Source: Phlebotomus papatasi
Lineage: Eukaryota > Arthropoda > Insecta > Diptera > Psychodidae
Reading direction: 5' to 3'
Length of the DNA: 64,000 bases
Assembly: GCF_024763615.1 (NCBI RefSeq)
Contig: NC_077223.1
Coordinates: 77,190,627-77,254,626, forward strand
Part shown: positions 1-11,566 of the stretch, in pieces
Position numbering within the stretch: position 1 is the stretch's first letter
Layout of the letters: each line of letters opens with the position of its first letter
Notes under the pieces: model-generated
The model's input: the letters and a program-made list of their open reading frames with translations, nothing else
Told to the model about the DNA's origin: nothing
The model's database searches: none
Position numbers and translations under genes: made by a program

Positions 1-29
1 AATAATAAAAAAAGACATTTTAATAACTA

Positions 30-980
30 CACTAAGAAGAAAACTATAGAGTTGAAACAACTTTATCGTCGAGTTGAATTAACTCGAAGAAAATCGATGT
101 AATTATTACTCTTTTTCGATGTAAAATTTCATCTCGACTGAAGTATATGCTTAAGTGTTTTCGTTTTAAGAATATACTTCAGTCAAGAAGATTTCCATGT
201 AACAAAGTTCATATGGAACATCAACTAGAAATATATGCCTAACAGTGTTTCATGAAGACATTTCGCTCGGAACATAAGGAACTTAAGATCAAGAAAATAA
301 TCATAAAGAAAATGATAAAATATAAAAAAAAAAAACATAAAATTGCAAAATCTATCTATTTTGGGATTTGAAAGAGTTAGGGAAAAGTGACCTGCCTTTG
401 AATGCGGCAGCCTTTAGATGCTTCAATTTTTCTCTTATTTACCCAAGCTTAAAATTTCATTTTGTTAATCGAAGTTAATAAAAATAATTAATAGTGTTAA
501 CTAAAGTTCACAAAATTGAATTTTTGCTTTGAGAAATAAGAGAAAAATTGAAAAATTCAAAGGCTGCCGCATTCAAAGGCAGACCACTTTTCCCTTAAAA
601 AGATTTTTTAACTCTTGAAACGAGTTATTTTAACCCTTAAAACGAGTTATTTTCAGTCTTATAGAGTTATTTACACTCTTTTGTCATGTAAATTTTAGGA
701 TAACAAAGTTTGACCTTAAGTGACCTTAAGTTCCTTATGTTCCGAGCGAAATGTCTTCATGAAACACTGTTAGGCATATTTCTAGTTGATATTTCATATG
801 AACTTTGTCACATGAAAATCTTCTTGACTGAAGTATATTCTTAAAACGAAAACACTTAAGCATATACTTCAGTCGAGATGAAATTTTACATCGAAAAAGA
901 GTAATAATTACATCGATATTCTTCGAGTTAATTCAACTCGACGATAGAGTTGTTTTAACTCTATAGTTTTTTTCTTAGTG
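30..980. mobile_element. Large foldback element with CACTAAGAA ends
   Basis: Bases 30-300 reappear as their reverse complement at about 715-980, with few mismatches. Shared landmarks are ACTATAGAGTT, GAGTTGAATTAACTCGAAG, CTGAAGTATATGC and GTTCATATG. The ends read CACTAAGAA and TTCTTAGTG. No coding frame. The terminal motif matches that of the 250-bp MITE family elsewhere in the window (for example 12654). Confidence 0.8.
379..595. repeat. Nested inverted repeat inside the foldback element
   Basis: AGGGAAAAGTG...GAATGCGGCAGCC on the left is mirrored by GGCTGCCGCATTC...CACTTTTCCCT on the right, with an AT-rich loop. It has its own ends, so it looks like a second small foldback element sitting in the loop of the larger one. 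Confidence 0.7.
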
Positions 981-1445
981 ATTGAATAGGTCAGTGAGCA
1001 CTGGAATAATTGCCCGGAGAAGAATTTTAATAAAATCAAAATTTTAATATAATCAATTTAATTAAAATTTCACTTCATTTAAAGCTATATGGGATTGTAT
1101 TTAAAAAGTAACTAACCAAAAATAAAAAGTAAATGCGAATAGAATATTGACTTAAGACGGGGTCACTGAAAACCGGAAGGTGGTATCTCTTATTATTTGA
1201 CCTTTAGAGTTAGATAAGAAGCATACAACATAATTTAACAATTGAAATGGTCAAACCTTGAAATTTTAATGAAAGTGAAAAGCATTTTGATGAAAAATAC
1301 ACAAAAAAAAATGATGAAAGAAAAAACTGATTGTTAATTTTTTTTTAAGAGAATTATATCTTTTTAGCTCTTATTAGCTAATTAACACTAAGCAGATTTA
1401 CAAAGCAATAGACAATCTCATGTGGGATTTAAATGCGTGTTTCAG

Positions 1446-1879
1446 TGACGAAAGATCGAAATGATTTGACACTGGAAGCAATCAAAGAGAGCCCCTTCAG
1501 TCTCATTATTGCCATCATATGCTTCCTGTCCGTGTGGTCGGTGATCGGTCTGGCGGGCTTTCATACATACCTCATCACCAGTGATCAGACAACGAATGAA
1601 GACATCAAGGGCTCCTTCTCTTCCAAGGGCGGACAACATGCTGTCAATCCCTATTCACGGGGCAATATCTGCCTCAATTGCTTCCACATTCTCTGTGGGC
1701 CCATTCAGCCGTCTCTGATCGATCGACGGGGCATTGTGACGGATGAGTACAGGAGTCAGATGTTAATCCCCGAGCCATATATGTCGAACGCCCCCATGAT
1801 TCCGCATCAGCCAACGGGGACGCAGAATACAGAGTCGCCGGGTGGTCAGAAAGGCAATGGGAATATTTATGATATGGAT
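1446..1879 (+). CDS. app: app palmitoyltransferase, exon with TM4, TTxE and PaCCT motifs
   Basis: Internal coding exon of a DHHC-type protein S-acyltransferase of the ZDHHC9/14/18 group, whose fly member is approximated (app), a membrane enzyme that palmitoylates substrates such as Fat/Dachs-pathway proteins. The exon starts after a TTTCAG acceptor (AG 1444-1445), completes a split codon, and ends at the phase-0 donor GTGAGT at 1880. It encodes 144 residues. First comes a hydrophobic segment (SLIIAIICFLSVWSVIGLAG, the last transmembrane helix), then HTYL, then the TTNE motif at 1589-1600 (family TTxE) followed by DIKGS. NPYS at 1646-1657 opens the PaCCT region, and CGPIQPSLIDRRG follows. The catalytic DHHC cysteine-rich domain is not in the window and must lie on upstream exons. 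The AT-rich intron on both sides contrasts with the balanced base composition of the exon. Family assignment is firm; the substrate statement is knowledge of the fly gene. Confidence 0.9.
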
Positions 1880-2974
1880 GTGAGTTTTTATGACAATTTT
1901 TTTTATAAACTTTAATTTTCATTTAAAATTGCAAATTTTAATTTTATGCCAACCCTCTTTTTACCGTTTCACTTTAAAGTTTTCCTTATTTTAAAATTTT
2001 TGGCATTTTTGAAATACTCATGAAACTTTGGCATTTTAAAATCGAAAACGAATTTTTGACATTTTAAGGATTCTTGGAATTATTTGATCTTTATCTTGGT
2101 TTTTTTTTCTCAAAAACTAAGGCAAAGGTTTTTGGGTTTAGGTTCTCTGTAGGGCAGAATCACATTAAGAGTAAAATTCTCACTGTATTTCGTTAATTTA
2201 CGCATACTCATTGCAATTCTTACGCAAATTCTCGATTACCGTATTACTTTATCTCATACTCGGTGGCACTAGTAAGAAAATTAAAGAAATATAACTAAAA
2301 TTCGATAAACGGTCGGCAAAGAAAACTGTACGATCAGTGGCGTACCAAGAGATTTTGGCGCCCGGGTCGAATATCTTACCAAGCGCCCCTTGCCCCTTCA
2401 GCCTGAAATATCTACTGAAATTTTACAACTCATCATTTACCTATTTATTAAATGTTCGTCTATCGACAGAATATCTTCACAGCACATATTCTTGAACTAT
2501 TCCTGATGCCGAAAATGGACAGCTAAATTTTCAATGATTTTCGCTTTTTTTTATATTTTGCAAAATGTGAAAAACTTGTTTTTTTTAAGTTTATCTCGAA
2601 ATCTATCGCACCGATTTCGTATATATTTTAGGCTTATGTTGTGAAGCTATTGCAGTGTAGACCTAATTTAAAAATCTTTAATCGGTATATTAGTTCCCGA
2701 GATGTTGAAATTTGAAGCAAAAAACATTTTTCAAAAAGTTTCTGTTTTTTTTTTATTTTTCGTAAAAAGAAAACTCAAAAGCTAATTGAATAAACCAATT
2801 TAAAGAAAAAATCCATAACGGTACCATCAGAGACGCTGGTCTAGAAGGGAGGCATTACGTTTCGAATATTTTGGGTTGGCTTTAGCAGAGCAATTATTGT
2901 TAATAAGTTACAAACAAAGGAAAATGAAGAGAAAAAAAACACAAAGAGAAAAAAACAGAAAGAAAAGTTAAATC

Positions 2975-3371
2975 AAAACAAGAAAAAAATCTTAGACTTC
3001 CGAGCCAAGTAATAAGACCACAGAGAGAGTTCAGACGTTCTGGAATCAGGGGGAATCGAGTTAAAAATGTAGATCCCGTGCACAAAGAGAGTTCGTTGGA
3101 ATCTGGCATCCCGCGATCTCGGCACCATGAAACACCGATACCTGACAGACGCCCCCCAACTTAGCAGACAGAAGAGGTAGGACGGAGTCGAGATCAGAGA
3201 AAGGCGTAGGATAAAGAGCATAGCTCTAAATTCAAGATACTGAGGCAGGTCACACCCCACAATAGACTGAGGTACAAGGGAGATATGGTCACCCCGCTTC
3301 AGATTGTAAATAAACCGAAGAGAGTCATTGTAGGAAACTTTAAGATTGCGTATAGATTCAGCGTCAGACTG
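2975..3371 (-). pseudogene. Non-LTR retrotransposon reverse transcriptase, C-terminal remnant
   Basis: Minus-strand frame reading LKVSYNDSLRFIYNLKRGDH, then VPRSRDARFQRTLFV and IYIFNSIPPDSRTSELS. This is the pattern of the C-terminal end of I/Jockey/CR1-type LINE ORF2 proteins (the ...YN.ALR.I..L.R.DH region and the FQ..F......WNSLP region). Only about 130 codons remain, with no catalytic YxDD motif in the fragment, so it is a 5'-truncated dead copy. It is nested in the large insertion 2335-5212. Confidence 0.55.
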
Positions 3372-3722
3372 AAGAAAATGTTATTAAATGTTATTAAAAA
3401 TGTTATTATAACGTTAAGTGTAATATGCACTCGAAGAATTCTTCGCGGATCTTTGGAACAACCACGGACTCTCGCGAAATTATTCGCGGACTGTATTTTT
3501 TGTTCATAGAATTTTCCTTATTCCCAAGGGGAATTACGCACATTGTAAAACCATTTTCAGACTAGAGGTTTAGCCTAGTTTTCGAAGGTTTCAAAATCCT
3601 AAATAATAACCAATTTAATTTGTTCCTTTGATTCAAATAGATTACTTTACCTTAAAAGCCCATTTCTAAGTCAAAATTTTCGAAAAATTTTCTATTAATA
3701 AGAAATTTGAGAAGTTAAGTCT

Positions 3723-4552
3723 TGTTAGGTCTGAAGCCCGTATAAGTATAATGGGTGCTCCAAACGGATGTAAAATTGTAGGCCTCCAGCTCTTATGGTT
3801 TCCGACAAAAAGGGACTATTTCTGCTCCAAACAGCTGAAAAGCCGAAGCTAGAGGAGGAGAATAATCCGAATCTCGTCAGATTATTCCCTTGCTCTGGTG
3901 AGAACTTTCTGGGAAATTCTTCCACTGTTTGGACTGACTCTCATCTGTTTTCACAGCCTCTAGTAACGGTTCTTTCGAGCCACCGGGCTTAAGGCAGTAA
4001 TGCCCCCTTGTGTAGGCTACCCCCGGGGGTGCCTCGAGAGAGTTTAACCAAGGTTAGAAATAAATTTCCAACCTTGCAGTCCGGCAAATAAATGCCTCTA
4101 GGGAAAAATTCCTCCAGAAATATTCTCAAATCCTGCCCTAGGTCTTAAGGCTTCTTGAAGAGAAGCCGCTGTTTCCTGGCAGTAGGGAACCAATTGGCCG
4201 CTGGTAATCCTTAGGCAATAGGATGCCGCTGGTCTTGGGCCAAAAGGGAGATGCGATTTCTCTGGAACAAGCACTCTCGTGCTGCTAGAAGTGAAACTCA
4301 GGAATCTCTATCGCAATCTGATTTATTTAACAAAAATTAACCCTATTAAAGTGAGGCTTGTTTTGTATACTTCGTAAAATGACTCGATTTAACCAAAACT
4401 AAAATCCGTATATTATTAGTTAGACTATTCGTCTCTAATTGAAATGACAGGACATTCCTAGTAGTAAATGTATCTAAAAATAGTGTAGTAGTCCTTAAAT
4501 CCTTTAAGGATAAGTTATTGACTTAAAAAGTAGGGGTAACGAAAACCCTTGT
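3723..4552. repeat. GC-richer block, possible solo LTR
   Basis: This stretch is less AT-rich than its surroundings, starts TGTTAGGTCTG and is preceded and followed by AAGTCT (3717-3722 and about 4553-4558). The start and short direct repeats fit an LTR, but the right end does not show the usual CA. No coding capacity. Tentative. Confidence 0.25.
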
Positions 4553-5610
4553 AAAGTCTTGGTGAAGCCAAAACTTTCCAACTTTTGTGTTGAATTATTC
4601 GTATCCTTTTTAGGATGTGAGGACATTTGATGAACATCCTAGCGATTTAACTATTCAAAAGTAGTTCGATATGAATTAAAACCCATTATTATCCCTCAAA
4701 GATTAAAAAATCTTAATTTGAAAATAATTTGTATGAACGTGCATGTTCATCTTGAACAGGGACTATAAAATTCATTGTATAACACAGTGCAACTAAGTTT
4801 TCTCGTGTTCTTTCAAAGGACTGCTATTTTCGGTTTTTTTTTTGGTGTTTCTTGAGAATATCTGTCAGAGAAACTTATGGTCCATCTAGCAGAGTTTCTG
4901 AATTAGCTTAAGATGAAAATCTTTCAGAAATGGGTCGCCTACATATTTTAACACCTTAAGTTTTCACCGTTTTCACCGTCTAATCTAATTTTTTGGCGCC
5001 CCTAAGTTTTTGGGCACTAAATTTAAATGTCCTAATTTTTAAATACCTCTAATTTTTTGTGTCATGTTTTTTTCTTTCTAATTTCTTGGCGCCTAGAAGC
5101 TCTAATTTTCTAAGTGTTTATTTTTAAAACGTCTTCATTTTTAACGCTTTAATCTTTTAGGTCCTTAAATTTTTTGGTTGCCATACGGCGCCCATTATTT
5201 TTACAGCGCCCGTGTACGATTAATTTCTCTTACAGTTTGTTTTGCTCTTCGTTTATCGAATTTTTGTTTTATTTCTTCAATTTTCTTATATTATTTTCAC
5301 CTAGTGCCACTGAGTATGAGATAAGGTAATACGGTAATCGAGAATTTGCGTAAGAATTGCAATGAAAATGCGTAAATTAACGAAATACGGTGAGGCTACT
5401 GCGAGCATTTTATTGTCAATGTGATTCTGCTCTTAAGGCTTAAAATTAAACTTTATCATTTAGTGGCCGTAACATGATGGAAATTTTCGAAAGAATTTAT
5501 ATTTTTTATTTCCCTGATTTATTTTATGGAAAAATTCTTTAAAAGAGTAGGTCATGAAATTTTGGAAATTATCACGAAATACTTATCAGATGCTAGGATG
5601 ATTAACTAAC

Positions 5611-6009
5611 GGATGGAGCATTTTAATTCAGAAATGGTATATTTTTCTAAGTTCTTTATAATTTTTAAGCTTTAGATCCTACAAAAATAAATATAACTCG
5701 AAATGGTAGGCACATGTATACAGAGAATATATTTTTATTGAATTTAAAATGTTACTGGTTTTACAAATAGAAAATTTGTCAGAAAAATTCAAAAAAATGC
5801 GAATTTTACGTCTTTTTCATATGGGTTTTAGGAACTGTTATCCCCGTGCAATCATTATAAATTTTGTGCTAATAACATAACATTAGATACTCTTTCATTT
5901 GGTAAAAGTTTTAAAATGATTGCATTTGGTTTTACACTAAAACTAAAAAACCACTTAAGAAAAAATATACCATACTTTTGTACCGAAAATGTATGAGAAT
6001 GCTCCGCCC
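5611..6009. mobile_element. Small foldback element next to app exon at 6066
   Basis: GGATGGAGCATTTT...GGTATATTTTT on the left matches ATATACCATAC...GAATGCTCCGCCC on the right in inverted orientation, about 40-60 bp of arms. No coding frame. Confidence 0.55.
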
Positions 6010-6065
6010 TGATCAGATGACGTATTCTGTCAAATGTTTTGTGATTCTTTTTGTCTCTTCGGCAG

Positions 6066-6129
6066 GTGGAGGGGAATCCGTCGGGTACGGGTGTCTATCG
6101 GCAACGCAGCTATGATAATCTCCACAATG
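6066..6129 (+). CDS. app: app, small downstream exon
   Basis: A 64-nt coding exon preceded by TCTCTTCGGCAG (AG 6064-6065) and followed by the consensus donor GTAAGT at 6130. It begins in phase 0, matching the phase-0 end of the previous exon at 1879. It ends one base into a glycine codon, matching the GC that opens the exon at 13752. Translation VEGNPSGTGVYRQRSYDNLHN continues the hydrophilic tail of the palmitoyltransferase. The intron before it is about 4.2 kb and is mostly a Harbinger-like element with nested insertions. A foldback element ends only about 56 bases upstream of the acceptor, so the splice signals sit right beside mobile DNA. Confidence 0.82.
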
Positions 6130-6614
6130 GTAAGTGTCCGTCAAACCGTCCACTATCACGTCATATTTATTGCGACAACACCGCGGCATTCCATCCGCCC
6201 GCGATAATTCAAAACACCGCTATTCCCTCCAATGTCACCTACTTTTCGCCTCAGAAGCGATTTTCAATGACCACTAAGATGATACAGCATCAGTATCCTT
6301 ATCACAGAAATCGCGCTGTAGTTCGCCGGGAGACAGATCAACGCAAGGGCTATGCCCACGATGATCTCGATCTCCGGGTGCACAGTGTGACTGTGAAGAG
6401 GGTCAAGGGGGAGGAGGAGGGACGTGGGATTGAGAGTGAATTGGATCCAATGCTGAGTCACAGGCATTCACAGCATTTTACGCCAAAGAGAAGACCCATT
6501 GTCACGAGTCCCATTCTCAAGGGACATCGTAGGCTGCAGAGATACTCCAATCTCTATGAGTATGCTTTGCAAAAAGATCTCAATGCTATTGATGAGGATT
6601 TCAGTGACACCTAG
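6066..6614 (+). CDS. app: app, candidate alternative terminal exon (donor read-through)
   Basis: If the donor at 6130 is not used, the frame stays open for about 160 more codons and ends with TAG at 6612-6614. The extension is basic and serine/arginine-rich (for example KRRPIVTSPILKGHRRLQRY) and closes with DLNAIDEDFSDT. Its GC content is visibly higher than that of the flanking introns, and a 485-base open frame is unlikely by chance in this AT-rich DNA. I therefore read it as an alternative C-terminus of the palmitoyltransferase. Fly app is known to have several isoforms, but I cannot say from memory whether this tail is conserved. Alternative explanations are a retained-intron transcript or chance openness. 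Confidence 0.55.
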   Translation: MEGNPSGTGVYRQRSYDNLHNGKCPSNRPLSRHIYCDNTAAFHPPAIIQNTAIPSNVTYFSPQKRFSMTTKMIQHQYPYHRNRAVVRRETDQRKGYAHDDLDLRVHSVTVKRVKGEEEGRGIESELDPMLSHRHSQHFTPKRRPIVTSPILKGHRRLQRYSNLYEYALQKDLNAIDEDFSDT

Positions 6615-7298
6615 TACACAATTCACATCTGAGAGTCTCTGAAAATTAAGTTGAAGTGAAAATTAAGTTTTTTTTTCAAGAGATTCCAGGAGAATAGATT
6701 GAATTTCTCTGCAAAGAATTGCAATTGAATTTTAGGGACACAAAAGAATACTCGTGAAGCTTATGAAATAATACTTGAAAGAAACTTAGGATTGATGGTA
6801 GATTTTTCAAAAATCTATCGCGAGAAATAGTGTTAAATGAGGAAAAAATAGAAGTATAGGAGTGAGGAATATTTCCTGAGGAAACCGCGGCCTTAGAAGA
6901 TAAGAAAAAAAATGTAAGACATTTTCACTTGGTTGCAAACACTATTGATCGAAAGACACCTCTTCTGAAATATTCAGGATATTTGGGAGTCTCGCGTCAA
7001 ATTTTAATTCAACAAAATTTTTAAGTAACCGACTTTAGCAAGAAACCCAAAGAAGAAAGGGCTTGAAGTAATAAAAACGTAATTTTTATGTTTTATTTTC
7101 TGATATAATAACTACCAAAATTTTTACAAAATGTTTATGGAACAAGCGTTTTATATCTATAAAAAATTTACACATAAATATATTCTTTTTATTTGTCTAA
7201 AAAATCCATTTAAAAAAAAGAGTATCTTGAAATTAACCAAAAATTACCCTGGATTCAGTTGAAAATTACGTAGATCTTTCCATATGAAATATAAATTA

Positions 7299-7715
7299 GG
7301 GCAGAATCACATTGACAATTAAATGCTCGCAGAAGCCTCACCGTATTTCGTTAATTTACGCATTTCCATTGCAATTTTTACGCAAATTTTCCATTACCGT
7401 ATTACCTTATCTCATACTCGGTGGCACTAGGTGAAAATAATATAAGAAAATTGAGGAAATAAAACGAAAATTCGATAATCGGTGAGCAAAAAAAAACTGT
7501 AAGAGAAATTAATCGTAGTTTTTTTTGCTCACCGTTTATCGCATTTTCGTTTTATTTTTTCAATTTTCTTATATTATTTTCACCTAGTGCCCCCGAGTAT
7601 GAGATAAGGTAATACGGTAATCGAGAATTTGCGTAAGAATTGCAATGAGTAGGCGTAAATTAACGAAATACGGTGAGGCTATGGCGAACATTTTATTGTC
7701 AATGTGATTCTACCC
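7299..7715. mobile_element. Harbinger-like MITE, intact copy
   Basis: GGGCAGAATCACATT at the left and AATGTGATTCTACCC at the right, with nearly the whole 417 bp forming one palindrome. TTA flanks both ends (7296-7298 and 7716-7718). It lacks the 2.9-kb insertion present in the copy at 2152-5432 and so provides the empty site for it. Confidence 0.75.
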
Positions 7716-8369
7716 TTACATTCAATTTCAAAATCTGAATTTATTATTTATTAATAAATGCTTTTGAGGAGGTGTTGAAAAAAATGCATTGGTTTGTTCG
7801 AAAACAATATTTCTGTCTACTGCCGTCTCAGCAATGGTGGTCAACCTCCAGAGGTAAACGATGGAAATGCTCTCTTACAGTTTCAATAAACCATCTTTGG
7901 GAAGTTCATTTCAAAGACCAACTTTGTACAAAGAGAGACCTGGGTACGATCATATAGAAAGACCTAGGGTAAATTAAGCTAAATCAAAACCTGCTCCAAA
8001 TGGAATTTTTTCGCTACTCCAAATGGAAACATAATTGTCTTCACGATAAATACAGTACTAAATTATTATATTTATATATTTTCTATACCACAGTTTCAAA
8101 CTGTTTCAAAAGAAACCGCTCTTTTCGTAGTTTTTCTTCTTTACACATCTAAAAAAGTGAAGAAATTTTAAAATCTAAATTGAACATAGTTAAAAATTAC
8201 CCCATTTTACCTCAATTCATTTCTTTTCTTCTTTCTCTTAAATTTTATTGGAATTATGTTCATTTTGATATTAAACATTTAAATAAGGAAAAAGCGGAAT
8301 ATCGTTTTTAAGGATTTTTTTCAGTTTCAATACATTTCTTTTTCTTAAAATGTCAAGAATGAGCAATGG

Positions 8370-9135
8370 TTGCAACCAATGCCGGGCAAAATCCTAAAGA
8401 AACAAAATCCCGGAAAACCAAAATCCCTTAAGTCAAAATACCTAAAGCCAAAATCCTGAATATCAAAATCCCAAAAGCTAAAATGATAATTGCGACGAAA
8501 TTATACAGAGGATAATGTGTAGAATAATTTCCTAAAAATTAATTCGGGATTTTGGCTTTCGGGATTTTGGTCGTTTCTTGTTTTAACGGTTCTTGTTTTT
8601 AATGGTTTCTTGTTTTAACGGAAATCGGGTCCATTCGGGATTTTAGCCTTTGGGATTTTGGCGTTCAGGATCTTGGCTTTCGGGATTTTAACGTACGGGA
8701 TTTTAAACGTTCGAGATTTTAACATTCGGGATTTCGACCCATTTGGGAATTTGACTTTCGGGATTTTAGCCTTTTTGAGATTTTGGCGTTCTGAATTTTA
8801 ACGATCGAAATATCGGCCCATTCGGGATTTCGGCTTTCGGGATTTTGTCGTTAGAGATATTGACTTTCGGCACTTTGGCTGTCGGGATTTTGGGTTTTCG
8901 GGATTTAGCAGTTCGGTATCTTTGCGTTCGGGATTTTAGCTTTACCGAATATTGATTTTTTGGAATTTTGGCGTTCCGGATTTTGACTTTCGGGATTCTG
9001 GCGTTCCTGATTTTAACGTTCGGAATTTCGGATCATTCGGGATTTTGGCTTTCGGAATTTTGGACCATTTGAGAATTTGACTTTCGGAACTTTAGCCTTT
9101 TGGCGTTCGGGATTTTGACCGGGATGCGGTTCCAA
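8370..9135. mobile_element. Element built of degenerate TTCGGGATTTTGGC repeats
   Basis: From about 8546 to 9125 a 14-17 bp motif close to TTTCGGGATTTTGGC recurs dozens of times. At 8385-8485 the same motif runs in the opposite orientation (CAAAATCCC...). The outer ends GTTGCAACCAATGCCGGGCA and GACCGGGATGCGGTTCCAAC are inverted relatives. It looks like a foldback-type element whose long subterminal arms are minisatellites. No coding potential. Confidence 0.6.
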
Positions 9136-10861
9136 CATTTATGTTGGTTTAACAAACTTTCGTTGTATAAGCAGAATTTTTTAAGTATTTGAAAAACCGA
9201 ATCATTTTTATTTTAAATTGTTATGAGTCTGAAAATTTATTGAGAATTTACAAATTTCTCACACTGAATGTTTTTGCACTGAAACTCATAAAAGCTTAGT
9301 AGCTAAAAATGATCGTAAAATTGTACAATGAGCAAATTGATTTTCCATTTTTTTATATCAATTTGCAAGCTTCATTAATACAATTTTCTATCAATATATC
9401 TGAATATTTTGGATCAGGAAGTTCATTGAAATTGATTTTCATATGGAAATGATCAAATTGATTTTTTGTAAAAAAAATCAATTTAAATTATCTTTCGACG
9501 ATCAAAGTGTTTGTAACTTATTTAAAAGAGTTATAATTTCTTTTAGAATTATTCACTTCTTCATGATAAAATCATCTGTTATTCTTTATTGAAGGGAAAA
9601 TGCTCAAAAATCCATTATAAATGGTGTTAAAGGGTTTAATTAGGAAATAGAGGAGAAAAAAAATGGAAGAAACAATTGGGATTAAAAATCGCTTTTGACT
9701 TAAACCGAGTTCCTTAGGTGTTGAAAACACAGTTTAATAAATAAATAATAACTCAAAGAAAAATCAACAAGAAGAGGAAATCTTAAAAGCAAAATATATT
9801 TACACATTAATATTGAATAAGGAAGAATATTGTATTTATATTAGAGGTATTAGATGGTTATATCTATTTATTCGCCCTTGAGACATTCAAGATTTGTAGA
9901 TGAAAAAAAAACAATTTTGAGAGAACAAATATTATTCATTGATCGAAAGGGATTTTCCTTCCAAAGAACATCTTTTTTTTCTGTTCAACTGCGTTAACAT
10001 ATATAATTTTCACATATTTTTTCTTTCTTTTTCTACTCTCACACTTCTTGCAAAACTGATGAGAAAAAAATTTTTTGGGAGAAAGGGGATTTTTTTGAGG
10101 GTGAGTGTTGCCAAACAGAATATCAACAAAAAAAAAAGCCCAAGAAAAATACTTTTAGCTGGATATAACAAAGTCACCCCCAAAAAAGACTTGACGCAAG
10201 CTTTAATATCAATTTTAGAGTACGCTCGTGTTTTTTTTTAGACAGTATACATTCCTTTTGTTTTTTTTCTTTTATTTAGAGATAAAAAAAGCTTTTGCTG
10301 TGTCACCAAAAAGGACCTCTTTGAACCTGGGGCTATTTGTGGAATTCTAGAGGGTGGAGAGTTTAATGTTACACTTCCCATCACCCCTATAATCCATCTC
10401 TTTTGTGTGTAATCTCCCTGCTAAATTGTCACCTTCTGTGGAGTGGAGTCTCCTCAAAATAGTCCCCAGACTTTACAGTATTGTGTTGAAATATTTTCTG
10501 CTTGAGTCATTCTCAAGATACAAATCGCAATTAATTTTATTGATTAACTTTGTTGATGAATTAGTTTGAAAAGGAGAAAAGTTGACTAAGGAACACCACC
10601 AATCAGTTTTTCTACAGTTAGAAAGGATTAAAAGGTTCAATTTTGAAATTAGAAGAAAAGAAGGGTTCAATAAACCCGTTTATAAAAAATATAATTAAAT
10701 AGCTGAGAGTGAGCGAGTATTAGCTCACTCTCATAGGAGATCTTCAAAACATATTTACAAATGTAAGCCCCAGATTTTCCGACTGCCAAACCCAGCGGGC
10801 ATTTGATCATTTGACATCCTTCGATGTCACCTTTTGGCTTACCCTCGTGTGTTAATTATAT
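9136..10861. other. AT-rich intron DNA of app
   Basis: No gene or clear transposon end recognised. The open frame at 9939-10241 is made of poly-A/T codons. A small hairpin (TGAGAGTGAGC/GCTCACTCTCA) lies at 10705-10733. Confidence 0.4.
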
Positions 10862-11560
10862 TCGAACAAAAATTACTTATCGGTAAATACCCGATTCATT
10901 ATGGGTTCACAACCGATTTAAACCAATTTATAAATCACTCAAAATATTTCCCAAAATATACCTCAGTGGTATTTTAATTGAATTTCATATAAAACTTATT
11001 TATCGGTTATAAACCGGTTCATTACCGATTCAAAACCGATTGGAACCGGTTCAGTTTTATAGAAAATTCCAAGACCTTTCGAACGAGCTCAAACATGACC
11101 GCATTAGCTTGATAAATGCGCTCTCTAGTGTCTTTTTAAACTTTGACCTTAAAAAATCGTTATTAGGAATGATTCAACGGTATTTTCGTCTAAGAATGAA
11201 ATGTCCGCCTGGGTAATCTCTAAAACATATCTAAAAAATTCAAAAAATCGCAAGACGCGTTTTCAAGCAATCCCCAAAAAATATGGTTTTGAGGGGAAGG
11301 GAAGGGGTTTGGGAAAAATGAGGGGCATGGTAACGATCCTTGGGTCAACTTATGGGGGGGGGGTCCCCCGAAGGTCCCAAGTCCCTATCTCTAACCGTTT
11401 GGCCTCTAGAGCTGGCGACAGCCGAACGGACAGACGGACAAACAGCGTGAAATTTCTCAGAAATCGTCTGAAACGTGAAGATTTGTTGATAAAATTGATC
11501 TCCGGGGGGTGGAAGGTGGAAATTTTGGGGGGGGGAGGAGGTGAAAAAATCGAGGGATTA
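10862..11560 (+). repeat. Dispersed repeat with CCGATTGGAACCGGTTC motif, copy 1
   Basis: Same orientation and order of blocks as at 59284-59786 and 63566-63900: a CCGATTGGAACCGGTTCAG segment, AAATTCCAAGACCTTTC, AATGCGCTCTC, then GAATGATTCAACGGTATTTT. Three copies of one non-coding family of unknown class. Confidence 0.6.
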
Positions 11561-11566
11561 TATATA

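Larger units (their letters stand above)
2335..5212. mobile_element. 2.9-kb insertion with 8-bp duplication (hAT-like)
   Basis: TGTACGAT occurs at 2327-2334 and again at 5213-5220, exactly where the Harbinger-like element is interrupted. An 8-bp target duplication and the left end CAGTGGCGTACC suggest a hAT superfamily element. The right end does not mirror the left clearly and no hAT transposase is recognisable. The interior holds a LINE remnant (2975-3371) and a GC-richer block (about 3723-4550), so it is itself a composite of later insertions. Confidence 0.5.
2152..5432. mobile_element. Harbinger-like MITE, split by a 2.9-kb insertion
   Basis: Terminal inverted repeats of about 180 bp start GGGCAGAATCACATT and end with the degraded complement AATGTGATTCTGCTC. 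The uninterrupted relative at 7299-7715 has TTA on both sides, the duplication typical of PIF/Harbinger elements. No transposase. The centre is interrupted by the segment 2335-5212. Confidence 0.65.

Noticed and set aside
8546..9125. Possible CRISPR-like array
   Set aside because: Motif is degenerate, spacers are only a few bases and the context is an insect intron.
9939..10241. 100-codon open frame
   Set aside because: Composition is that of poly-A/T intron DNA (strings of Phe and Lys), with no domain or splice support.
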